Below are positions 1 to 10,150 of a stretch of 64,000 nt of DNA, one piece after another. This stretch comes from Hyaloscypha bicolor E. Taxonomy: Eukaryota > Ascomycota > Leotiomycetes > Helotiales > Hyaloscyphaceae. The notes beneath the pieces were generated by a model. The model saw nothing but the letters and a program-made list of their open reading frames with translations. It had not been told where the DNA came from and did not search any database. Every line of letters begins with the position of its first letter. The first letter of the stretch is position 1. Made by a program: the position numbers and the translations under genes. Where the stretch lies: NCBI RefSeq assembly GCF_002865645.1, contig NW_020194684.1, forward strand, positions 62,001 to 126,000. Direction: 5' to 3'.

Positions 1-809
1 CCCCTTCGCAGCCCACACGTCTCACATCTTGGTACTTATTATTTCGACCGTACATGCGGCGCAGCTGGAGAGAGGCAAGGCTGGCCACTCAGGAGATTCG
101 AACCCACGCCCATTAAAGCTTTTCGACAGAAGGGGAAGCTAAATTGCGGCTGAGCTCGTCTCATGCGTGAAAGGGGGGAAGTGAGTTGGAGCGAGGTTGG
201 AGCAAACAGCGCACCGCCGCAGCCTCCCGAAACGCTTAACCATGCTCGTCTTAGGGCTGACCACTCTCGAGCCATCGAGGGTTTCAATCTAAATTTAGTC
301 TGCATGTGAGAGTGAGCTATCCTATCAGAGTACAAGAACACAATGAGAAGGACTGTGATCACCTCAATTCGAATCTTCAAATAAAAAGAATTGGAGCATG
401 TCTTTCTCTACAATCAAGATTAACGTTGCGTTATGGTTGTGAAACCGTTCCAGGTCGGGATCGACAGCCGGCAAAATATGTTTTTGACTTCTCACGGACC
501 TGCGCCTGTCAGGCACAGTAATCCCTGGCGGGGAAAGTGACGCCACAGTCCTAGATCCGCATCCTGGCCTTTGCTGTGATTTGGCAATCCAGAGGCTGGG
601 TCCCGCCGCCGAGGGATTTCCTTCCTAATGGATATCACGTGATATCAGATCCCAGCCCCCTCGCACCATCAGGATCCTTCACATCTGTGTCGGAGGCACT
701 GATCGATCCTTCATATTTGCAAAACCGGTCTTTGCTTCTCACTTCATCAAAAGCCCCGCCAAACCAATCTTTGAGGTTACAAAAACTGATGCCAATGAGT
801 TCTATTTCT
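1..809. other. intergenic, no gene recognised
   Basis: No coding frame here resembles a known protein; the short open frames overlap on both strands and lack plausible starts. A minus-strand tRNA-B-box-like string (GGTTCGAATC, near position 100) is present but no tRNA can be folded around it. The interval lies downstream of the 3' end of the GH78-type gene. Confidence 0.6.
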
Positions 810-3118
810 TCAAGGACCAAGTTTATACCCCACGCTGATCGTATGTGTCAAACTATCCTCAATTGACACACTCACATAACCTCCACTTCCCACCTCGCCA
901 TCTCTTTTGTGGATATTATTCGGAATTGGTTTCGAATCAAGATACACAGCAACACTCAAGTTCGAAACCGGTACACAAATTGTCCCCTGACTCCCCGTCG
1001 GCGCAGTCGCAGTCAGGTAGAACAGCCCCAGTACTCGATTTTGCTGCCAATTGACAGTTATTGGTCCCTTTGGCGTCGGAACGACACCTTTTGCCCACTC
1101 AACATCTCCCGGCACAGGCTTGATAGTGTACACGGAGAAGCCAGGACCGGACGGGATGACACCGAGGACGTAGTTCGTGAGCACCGGGACGATTCCAGTT
1201 GCCCAGCCGTGAGCCATGGATGTGTAATCAGCTTCGTACGGTTGCCCATTCGGTCCAATGCCTTCCCATTGCGTGATCCCAGGGTCGTGGGTTGACATCC
1301 AGCCGTACAGTCTCCTGATCTCCTCTAAAGCACTGTCGGCAAGGCCCATGATGAACCGTGCCTCGATCTCGAAGTATGAAATGAAAGCATAAACTCGCTG
1401 TGAATACCCACCGCCCACTACGTCGTTGTCATAAAATGCGTTGCCGTACGGTCTGGCGTTTGCTTTTGAGAGGTAGGAAAGGACCGAGTGGGCTCGCGAA
1501 CTGTTCGCCACCCCAGCCACAATGCTGAGGCTGTTGCCGTCCTGGGCATGGCTGTTGCAATAAGAATCTCCGCATGTACCATCATAGAATGCTCCCACTC
1601 CGGAATCAAAGTTGTAGGTGTTGATTGCGGCGGAAACTGTCTGGGCACGAACTGCCCAGCGTGTAGCATCCCCTTCCTTTGAGAGGAACTTTGCGATGGT
1701 TGCAGCATTCTGGAGGGCAAGGACGTAAAGGGCGTTGTAGTAGGTCACCGGGCCAGTTCGACCGATGAATGCGTAGTCGCCATAGCCTCCAGAAACGCCA
1801 AAGCCTTTGCTCAGCAGCTGAGTGCGGGGGTCTGTAATGGATTCATAGAATGTATCCAGAACTTTGATGATATTGGGGTAGTATTGCCGTATGTACGCCG
1901 TATCACCAGCATACATGAATAGATCATAGCTGCAAACAACCCACCATAGTGGGTAGTCTACAAGCGGTAAAGTATAGCCGTTACTGGGCAGGTCAGTTTA
2001 GCTCTCTGAGAAAGGTCATTTGACTTACATGCTTGCAGGAGGAATCCATCCATCCGACCGTTGATGGTCAGCCAAGTCCGCGAGAACGTTTCTGGACGCT
2101 TGAGGGACATTGTGGCTAAGATACGAAGTACGCGATGATACAGCAAGATCTCCAACGTACGGATCTCGATCTCTCTTTGCGCCGTCATGGAGAACCAGCT
2201 TTCCGACAATGGAAGGGCTCGCCGAGTTTCTTGGGTCGGTATCATTCACTCCGAATGTATCTGTACATAAATCCGTAGTGTAGACTCCATCAAACCACCA
2301 TTGGTTGAGCTGATCATCAGAGCTTTCAAACCAGCCAGTGAAGGTGTCGGGAGTGCCGAGATATGGGGTGAAGTTCAAGCTCATGGATTCGATAGAAACC
2401 TCGCCGTAAGAGGTTGTGTACGGTGCATCGGTTTCCAACGCATCTAGATAAACTTTCACATATCTAAAACCGTGAAGGCCATCCGCACAGACCTGACTCC
2501 CATACTGACAACCGTGGTCGTCAGTCCAGGTATATGGTTTTGCTGCAACAGCAATCTTGTCACGTGAGCAAAATTCTCTTCTTCGGATTTCATTCTTTAC
2601 CTGATCGCTTCCTGGTGTGATTGCATCGCCCTGTATGTGTCGGTCTGAGCTCTTTGGTAATGAATTGAAAGGCTTACGTTATATCCACGAGAGAAGTCGC
2701 TGACATTGCCTAGGTACTCGAGTGTTTCCGAGAATGCTAATCTGATACCTGGGCGGCCAGGGGTGCTATTATAAGAGCCGCCGAACGAAATGGACAGATA
2801 TCCAGCAATGTTTTGACCAAAATCGACGACAACAGTCGGAGGCAGGTCTGGAGCAGAAGTGGTTCGCGGAGTCCTTGTAAAGAGCGTTGATCCCTTACCC
2901 GTCAGAAGGCCTCGGGGGTTGGTGACATTTCCCTGGGTGTAATTGGCGACAATGCGTGCAGGATACACGATCCGATTGGAAGGAGATCGAACGTATTTCT
3001 GCCAGTCGCCAGGAGCCTCGCTTGCCAGCCGTGTTTGGCCGTCATCAGGTGCCGCGTCAATGGCGTTCCATTGATATGTAAACGAGTGAAAAAGAAGGAG
3101 ACTTCGGAGGAACACCAT
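810..3118 (-). CDS. GH78-type alpha-L-rhamnosidase-like secreted glycosidase
   Basis: Three exons read on the minus strand: 3118-2678, 2630-2029 and 1983-810. The introns are 47 and 45 nt with GTAAGC/ACAG and GTAAGT/CCAG borders, and the spliced product is 738 residues. The start at 3118 was chosen because it gives a hydrophobic signal-peptide-like N-terminus (MVFLRSLLLFHSF); an in-frame Met at 3178 is an alternative. The middle part has the GH78 hallmark D-G-A-K-R-D-R (about 296-302) followed by a G-D pair. The C-terminal half has the six-hairpin pattern with T-Q-W-E-G-I (about 587) and S-M-A-H-G-W-A-T-G (about 603-611), then a beta-sandwich tail. Family members cleave terminal alpha-L-rhamnose from plant glycosides or pectin outside the cell. 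Fungal homologues vary in substrate, so the exact sugar is inferred. No frame damage seen. Confidence 0.85.
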
Positions 3119-3756
3119 GGCAGCACCACCAACGGTTGCATCCCAAATACGGGTAACGAGTGGCTGAAGGAGGAACATTGTCGCGGCGAGGCTGTGATAG
3201 ATACCTCGTAGTGGTAAATTTCATAGTTCTACAGGCGGCTGTAGATTGAATAGAGTTGTGCTTAGCGCAAGGACCTCGACCATTTTAAAATTGGCTGTTG
3301 TACGGGCCACAGCGCTAAGCGAGCTTCGGATGAAGGGGCCGAAGGGGAAAGGGGGTAGCCTAAACGCGAGCATACAAAATCAATCAACCCACCAATGCGA
3401 TTGGCGTGTACAGAGAAGCTATAATAGCAATACAGACACTCGAAATGGATCTAAACTGCAAATGGGGCTCACAAAGTAGCTTAAGCTGTTGTCGTTTTGC
3501 GAGAAAAGAGGTAACACTGTGTGCCTGACAATCGCAATCTACCCCGCCAGTTTTTGCCGAAGCTAAACCACCCCCCGAAGCATCTTTCCTCCGAGTCGTG
3601 ACTACATATATCTTCTCCAGTCTTTATGCACCATTCATTACATCGATCTCAGATAGAAAAGATGCATGTAAATAGAGACCTGAGCCAAGTCCGGTCTTGT
3701 AAGCAAGGTCTTTGAAGTTTCCATCCTTCAGAAATTCTGCACGCTCTGCATGCTCT

Positions 3757-3782
3757 ACGCTTTACGCTTTACGCTTTACGCT
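3757..3782. repeat. short tandem repeat, 7-bp unit ACGCTTT
   Basis: Three full perfect copies plus a partial fourth (ACGCT) are visible directly. Function unknown. Confidence 0.9.
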
Positions 3783-4008
3783 CCCGCTCGCACGCCATGG
3801 ACCGCACTTGCATTATAGGACGTTAACACACAAATAGCCCTTGAGCGATCTGCGAGGCATAGTACCGAGTACGATAGGACCATTCCTTACCTCTTAAACG
3901 CTCCCGCTGCCCCAAATATAAGTATTTCCGGCTAATTACGGACTGCCCTTTACGAGACGATAACGTCCAGGCCTTAACGTGCCGCAGTGGGTAGGCTATA
4001 CAGACCCG

Positions 4009-4009
<1 letters not shown>

Positions 4010-4039
<30 letters not shown>
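4010..4039. repeat. poly-G homopolymer, 30 nt
   Basis: An uninterrupted run of 30 G follows GACCCGC. It could form G-quadruplex structures on the plus strand. Run length in assemblies is often unreliable. Confidence 0.9.
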
Positions 4040-4040
<1 letters not shown>

Positions 4041-5080
4041 GGTTGGGTTCTACGGGCTCAGGAGAGATCTCTGCAAGTAAGAGTGAGGCTTGGAAGGGCC
4101 TGTGGGAGGAGTAGAGAGTTCTATAGGTATAAGTAAAGAATTCAATAGTCTATAAAGAAAGAGGGAGAACTCTATAAGAGAGAGTAAGGCTTAAAAGGGC
4201 CTATTAGAGATAAGAGAGCTCTATGGCTGTAGGAGAAGTCACGTGATCTCGTTGAAAATAGTCTATATACTTTAATCCTAGTTTACAAATCAATAATATC
4301 TTTTATTAAAAACCTAATGAATGCCTTTTACTCACACGCTTTTATTCAATAACTATACGTCTGATTATTAGTTAATTCGGGCTGTGTATTAGAAGTTGTT
4401 GTGGCCTAAAAAAAGGGCGGTCGTTTTGCCATTATGAGGTCGGACCGCCTGCACTCTTGTTACCAGTACTTTCTTTGGACTTTTTAAGTTACCACCTCCG
4501 AACAACCCACCGTGCTGAAGCCTTGCATGCCTTTCCAGATATGACTTTACGTCTTCGTAGCAGTCGATTGTCCGGTTTCAGCTGAGCTTTGCGTGTTTTT
4601 GCACTTGCAGCAACCAGCGGGATGACTCGCGGTCTGAAGGGATCGATTCGACGAGAAGAGCTTTCAAACTATAATGGATTCTCTCTGGGCTATTTTGATT
4701 CCATCGAATTCTTTCTTCTGTCACTTTTGCCAGTATTGGACCATCTGCACCTCCGCTTCGGTGTTAAAGTGTACATCACGTGATTGTAACTTTCTCGCAA
4801 CAAAAGAACTCTTGCCGGAACTCTTGGTATTTCCCAGGGCAAATCAGAATCTCAGATCCTTTAGAGTGATTTTATTTTCTTCTTTAAAGGGACACCGAGT
4901 CATTCCCGGGAGATCACGTTCATTTGAGCGAGTTGCGGCACAGCAACCCCTTTCCGCCCCTCACTACGGCGGGTATACTCGAAACGGTTGCCTAGATACC
5001 GACGATCATTTACATACAGTCATCCCTCTCCATCACCGACTTCAAACCAACCTCAATCAAGATCACTCTCAAGAGCCATC

Positions 5081-6148
5081 ATGGCCTCATTTGAATACAG
5101 TGCGACCACAATTCAGGACCGCCTCGCAGCGGCAGCCTCCCAAAACATGCAACTTCTCAAGACGATCTCCGAGACCAGCTACGCCACCTCTGAGTATCAG
5201 CAAACCAACAAATTCATCGGGGATCTAAAGAAACAAATTTCTATTGAAGAGAAGAAGCTCAAAGACGTCAACCGTGCCGTGGACATCGAATATGCTCAGC
5301 ACAAGAAATACCGGGATTCACATGTGAGGCGACTCGCATATAAGATCGGCGGCAAGAAAGACAAATTCGAAGCTGACGCCACCAAAGAGGAGAAAGAATG
5401 GTTGGATGCGGTTGCTATACAGCTTCAGACCAAAAAAGCCCTTGAGCACTTGAACGTCAAGCTTGCACAAATCACGAAGAAGAATGCAAATTTGATGGGC
5501 GTGATGCGCGTCCGAACCACTGCCGGTCTAGAGCTTGATGCCCTGTACAAGTCGATCTTTGATGGTCCAACACCTGAGATTCCCGAAGAAGATCAGAAAG
5601 AGAAGGAATGGTTGCAAGCGGAATTTAATTTCAACATGGCCGGAGTCATGCTCAACACCGAAAAACAGGCTGATGACATCCTCGTGGATGCTGACAAGTT
5701 CATGAACTTTGCTATCCGGGACATTATCTCAGCTCGCGAGGCTTCAGGCTATGACCTCTGGGGCGTTGGAGGTGTTTGGACGGAGATGTCTGAGAACAAT
5801 TCTCTTGTCTCCTGTGAACAGAACGTTCGACAGGTTGAGATGCTCATCTTGCAGGCGCAGAGGATTCAACCGGCCGTGCGGAATATCGGCGATATGAGAG
5901 TCGCACAAATGAACTTCATGACGAATGTGGTTTTTGACAATATCTTCTCGGACCTGGATATGCGGGATCGGATCAAGCGGTCTCAGGCACAGTTGAAGAT
6001 GGCTCAGGCAAATCTCACTGCTGAGCTGCAAGCGGCCAGGGAAAGAACAACGGCGGCACAGACCGAGGTGAATGGGGCTAAAGCTGTGCTGGATCAGAAG
6101 AGACTGGAGTTGCAGCACATTAGATTGGTAGCTTTGAAAAGTTGGTAA
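5081..6148 (+). CDS. coiled-coil protein of unknown function
   Basis: Single-exon frame of 355 residues. The ATG at 5081 sits in a good context (ATCATGGC) and is preferred to an upstream in-frame Met at 4988, whose extension is low-complexity Ser/Pro/Arg. The protein is highly charged and rich in Lys, Glu and Gln, with predicted-looking coiled coils at about residues 50-90, 100-160 and 300-345. It contains a short G-G-K-K-D-K basic motif near residue 92. There is no signal peptide, membrane span or catalytic motif. I believe similar proteins occur widely in fungi as uncharacterised proteins, but I cannot name a domain. A scaffold or structural role is only an inference from the coiled coils. 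Confidence 0.75.
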   Translation: MASFEYSATTIQDRLAAAASQNMQLLKTISETSYATSEYQQTNKFIGDLKKQISIEEKKLKDVNRAVDIEYAQHKKYRDSHVRRLAYKIGGKKDKFEADATKEEKEWLDAVAIQLQTKKALEHLNVKLAQITKKNANLMGVMRVRTTAGLELDALYKSIFDGPTPEIPEEDQKEKEWLQAEFNFNMAGVMLNTEKQADDILVDADKFMNFAIRDIISAREASGYDLWGVGGVWTEMSENNSLVSCEQNVRQVEMLILQAQRIQPAVRNIGDMRVAQMNFMTNVVFDNIFSDLDMRDRIKRSQAQLKMAQANLTAELQAARERTTAAQTEVNGAKAVLDQKRLELQHIRLVALKSW

Positions 6149-6434
6149 GCGAGCGCGGGATGGCTGATCGAGGAGCACCACCTCCTTACGTGATGGAAGG
6201 GCAGAAGGTTTAAAACGCTGGAAATGCTTCAAAGACGTTAATGGTTCTCCCTGCAGGTCCTCATATCTGTCTTCTCTTTAGGCCCGTCTTATATTTTGCT
6301 CGCTTTCTGTTTATGACAGCACCAAATTCCTATAGTTTGGTAGCGGGGCGTAAAGTAGCAAATATGACTTTGATGGTCATTTTTATCTCCTTTAAATCCT
6401 GTTATTTGCCTACAGTTACATGGAGAGTCTTTGA
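6149..6434. other. short convergent intergenic region
   Basis: This 286-bp stretch lies between the 3' ends of two convergent genes. No gene or clear terminator structure was seen. Confidence 0.6.
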
Positions 6435-7191
6435 TTAATACGAGCTCACATAGTACCCAGGATTATGAGCCAGCTTCTCGCGGTACTTCTCTAGCACCTC
6501 ACTCTTCGAACCAAAATCAACATCCGCAGATGAAATCTTCTTATGATCCACCTCACTAACCCACTCAGCATTAAATTCCAACTCCCAACTCTCAACCATA
6601 TCCTTGACATCAAGCGGCAACTTGACCTTGGATCTTCCCTGGAACCATGCAGGCTGAACCACGAACGCAAGCATCACCCTCGGCTCGTCAGTCTTATTAG
6701 GCATTCCCGCATGCCAAAACCTCAAATCCCTGATCACCAGACTACCTTTTTTTGTACAGGCTTGAATAGGTGGAGAATGTTTCCTCCTCTCCTCAACAAC
6801 CTCTTTCTTGATATGCAGCAACCCAGGCTCGTGTTCATCAACAGTACTAACATGATGACTGCCAACCCAGACCTCTGTTGCCCCATTCTCAAGACTCGTA
6901 TCCACCAAGTTGATATTGATAACCATAGCGAATGGGAACATGGGGTGTTTAAACTCGCAATCAGAATGTACCGGCTGTCTTCCCGTGGCCCTTAGCGCTG
7001 TGTTCCCATTCGCGTAATGAAGCACTGGTCTCGGACCAAGCATCCCAGAAAGAATCGCTGCAGCGAATGGATTACACCACACATCTTTAAACATCAGTTC
7101 GCGAGTTGGAGGCGGAGCTTGATCCATATTTTGCGTCTCTTTGCCGAAGTTGAAGTAGTGAAACGGATCAGTTGCTATCTCGAGGGCTTCG
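6435..7191 (-). pseudogene. 3' part of a PhyH-family dioxygenase gene split by a retrotransposon
   Basis: This minus-strand frame encodes the catalytic part of a phytanoyl-CoA dioxygenase (PhyH) family protein, an Fe(II)/2-oxoglutarate-dependent oxygenase. The metal-binding H-S-D motif is present (His157 and Asp159 in whole-protein numbering), as is a distal F-W-H-A-G histidine (about 242) and a following P-R arginine (about 253) that would bind 2-oxoglutarate. Those three elements make up the family's usual active site. The frame stays open upstream of the first Met at 7127 as far as the TSD at 7192-7196, where a Gypsy element is inserted. The 5' part resumes at 17001. Joined at one copy of the TSD, the two parts give an uninterrupted 333-codon frame, so the gene seems otherwise undamaged. 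A truncated product starting at 7127 is possible but would lack about 103 residues. Confidence 0.85.
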
Positions 7192-7196
7192 GCCGA
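7192..7196. repeat. 5-bp target-site duplication, left copy (GCCGA)
   Basis: GCCGA directly precedes the left LTR and recurs at 17001-17005 directly after the right LTR. This is the size expected from a Gypsy-type integrase. Confidence 0.92.
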
Positions 7197-7311
7197 TGTG
7201 ATGGCACGTGCGTCACGTGGTAGCGCTGTGGTGTGGCGCTACTGCCACATTAGGTAGCTTCGTAGCAGTAGAATTGATCATCTTCTTTCTCCTCCTTCTT
7301 GTTATTCAACA
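7197..7311 (+). repeat. left LTR, 115 bp
   Basis: It starts TGTGATGGCACG and ends TTATTCAACA. It differs from the right LTR at two visible sites, both G here and A in the right copy. At 115 bp it is short for a Gypsy LTR. Confidence 0.93.
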
Positions 7312-7324
7312 TGGTAGCAATGCC
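7312..7324 (+). promoter_or_regulatory. primer-binding site
   Basis: TGGTAGCAATGCC begins immediately after the left LTR. TGGTAGC is complementary to the 3' end of initiator-tRNA-Met (…GCTACCA), the usual primer of many fungal retrotransposons. The match beyond the first seven bases was not checked. Confidence 0.6.
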
Positions 7325-7439
7325 GATAAATCGGCTGTGAAAGCACGAATTTGACGTCTACTATCGTAGCACGATTGACCAGGAGATCAAGCGCTTCCGC
7401 CACGAATCACTGCGGCGCTATCGAACGTCCCTCGTAGTC

Positions 7440-10150
7440 CATATGTAACGACGCTCAATAGCACCACCACGAACCCCATTAATCAAGACACTTCAACGAT
7501 CGAACCGAACTTCTCCTCGAAGCATAGGAACGAACGACCAGAAGCTATAATGTAGATAGCAAACCCACTACCGGTATCCTCTCCTATACCTAAAAAGCAA
7601 GGCAAGAACCGAATACGAGCTGCTAACGGGCAATATACGTTTAATCCCGATTCCTCTCCTATACTCAGTGACTTGGGTACTAGTAAAGTAATAACAAAGC
7701 TAATGGCCCCAAAACTCGATATTAACGCTATTCTCGAAATAGTAATAGCGCTAATAACGGTTCTAATCAAAAGTATAGCCGGCCCCTCCCACACGTCACT
7801 AATAAATCAAGAAGAATTACCCTAACTAATAGAACGTTACCATCGGACTATATCCGATATATATTAATATTATAGAACCACCTCAGATCTAACATTTCTA
7901 TAATAAATTAATACCTTAGTATTTCCGGAATCACGACTAGTAGCCTTTGCCAAATAATAGCCATTGCTAATAGTAGAGTTATTAGTAGTATTACGGCCCT
8001 TACTATATTAGGAATTAATACCCTCGAGGCTTATAACTCTAAACCACTAAATACCCGAAAAGCAAGAGAAATACTAAGCTAGTAAGGAAACCAATATCTA
8101 TAATACTAGTTCTAAGGTATTACTATAATATACTTTACTCTATAGACTATAATATACCTCTACTATTCCAGATATCTTAGCTAGAAGAACCTCGGGTTAA
8201 TAGAATACTCTTTGCTTCTAATTATTTATTTTAAGATACCTTTTTTTCCGTAATATTAGAGGTAATAATAGCAGACTATTTCCCAGACTATAATACTTCT
8301 TTATAAATATTAATAATATAATATTCCTAATATTATTATAAAATCCATTATAATTATTATCTAGTACCGAGATCTAATACTTTAAGATATAATAGAAGAA
8401 GGATACTATAATAATTATAGAAATTAGTAAAGAACTTAATAATAATAGCTTTCTATATCTCGGAAATATTCTAATAACGGGAAATATTACTATAGCCAAG
8501 ACATTTCTATGGGTTATAGATAGTAATACCCGATAATAGCTAAGAGCAAAGGCCTTAGAGACTATTTATAACCAGAATATATTAATATTAGAAGTAGTAG
8601 TCTTTACTTGCTTCCTAAAATAATTCCGGAAAGGATCTCCTAAAAATAAGGCTATTAATACCGTATTAGAGATCTCTTATTATAGTAGAGAGAATACCGG
8701 ATAAAAAGAATAATAATTTAGAGCTATATCCCGAATTTCCTAAATATTATATAATAGTAAATAATAGAATACCAGAGGTTAAGGCAAGACTAGCTTTTAA
8801 TTATATAATATTAGTAATATACTTCCGGATAATAATAATAATAAAGATTTCTCGAATAATAAATATAATTATTACTATTATTTTAAGAAATTTAAATACT
8901 ATAAGAAGTAATACTAGACTAGGACTATTACCCAAAATTGCTAATATTCTAGTAAGAATAAAGAATACTAGAATAATTATAAAGTACTATTTTATAGAGT
9001 TAAAAAACTAAGAATTAATAAAGTTAGTATCTTTAATAGTATACTAGATACCCTATTTACTATTATTTATAGTAAATACTTAATAATACTAGTAAATATA
9101 TATAAAAATTACCTAGTTCTTATTATCTTACTATTATATATAAAGAATAAGGTAATAACCTAGTTTAATAGACTAGAAAATAAAGTTATTATTCTTATAA
9201 TAAAATTAATTAAAAAGTAAAAGATTTAGCTAATATAATACTTCTATACTAACTCTTTCTAGGCCTTAGTAAAAGCAGATAATATATAATACTACTTTAA
9301 TAATAAAACAAAGATAAATATTAAAGAATATATCTCTAGGAAATATAAATTATATAGAGAAGCTAGTAAGACAAATTAAGATAATATTATTTACTATATC
9401 TATAATAGCCTAGACTCTATTCTTATAATAGTAATATTTCTTTAAGAAATAAATAATATAATAAATAACTTTTAAGCTAAAGTATATACTATAAAATACT
9501 AGGTAAGATAGTAATTTAAATAACTCTAAATATACCTTAATATTATTAAAAAACAGAACTAAGATATGAGAAAACTTATTAAATAGTCCTAAGTTTAGTA
9601 TATTATTCCGATAAGTAATTTTTAATAAAATATATATTACTTTAATAATAATTATTTTAGTAAGTTTAGTTATAATAAGCTAGAGAAACCCTTAAAAATA
9701 TTATTTAAGGAAATTACAGAAAAAGTAAAAATAATTCTATTTATATACTACTTATTAGAGATTAAATAAATAGATAATATCCTATAAAACTAGTTAGAAA
9801 TAAGTAATACTTCTTTAGTAAGCTCTTTCTAATATTAATATAATAGATATAAAAATAACTAGAGTAATAACGGAAATAACTAGAATAATAACGGAAATAA
9901 CTAGAATAATAATAGTAATAACTAGAATAATAATAGTAATAGCTAGTACTTCTATAATAATTACTAGAATAATAATAATAATAGAAACGGATTTATATTT
10001 TAATAAGTTCATACCTTTATTATTAATATAAATAATAGAGAGAAGAAATATATTATAGTTAATTAGGATACTTATAAATAATATTAGAATAAGTATTATA
10101 CTAATACTTTTATTATTAGAATAAACTAAGATACTAATAATAAAATTACT
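7440..10150 (+). pseudogene. decayed gag-like region of the Gypsy element
   Basis: The first about 350 bp of this region read as a nearly clean hydrophilic frame (from about 7,445) broken by one TAG. Beyond 7,800 the frame is riddled with TAA/TAG at positions expected from CAA, CAG and TGG codons. Positions 9835-9990 encode an Asn-rich low-complexity repeat on the plus strand, and a degraded CCHC-like zinc-knuckle signature follows at about 10,020-10,110. A Gag protein with a nucleic-acid-binding C-terminus is the likely ancestor. At about 2.7 kb the region is long for Gag. No functional product is possible. Confidence 0.6.
9835..9990 (+). repeat. imperfect tandem repeat, about 18-21 bp unit
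   Basis: The words ataactagaataataa(c/t) recur about seven times with small changes. On the plus strand the unit would encode Gly/Asn/Trp-type repeats, such as occur in low-complexity Gag linkers. Minus-strand open frames here are shadows of the repeat. Confidence 0.7.

Larger units (their letters stand above)
3119..5080. other. intergenic with low-complexity tracts
   Basis: About 2 kb separates two divergent genes. It holds four tandem ACGCTTT-type units (3757-3782), a 30-G homopolymer (4010-4039) and a purine-rich stretch at 4060-4240 with loosely repeated gagagctctata-like words. From 4250 to 4380 it becomes AT-rich without recognisable coding content. No gene is supported. The 5' end should contain the promoter of the GH78-type gene and the 3' end that of the coiled-coil gene. 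Confidence 0.6.

Noticed and set aside
82..262. Possible tRNA or tRNA-derived SINE on the minus strand (B-box-like GGTTCGAATC, A-box-like TGGTTAAGCG about 130 bp upstream)
   Set aside because: T-stem mismatches, no matching acceptor stem, and A/B spacing far too long; no clover-leaf could be built.
9835..9990. CRISPR-like regularly spaced repeats
   Set aside because: Repeats are contiguous, imperfect and coding-derived; the genome is fungal.
9815..10012. Minus-strand Ile/Val-rich small membrane protein
   Set aside because: It is the antisense shadow of the Asn-rich tandem repeat in the RIP-mutated gag.
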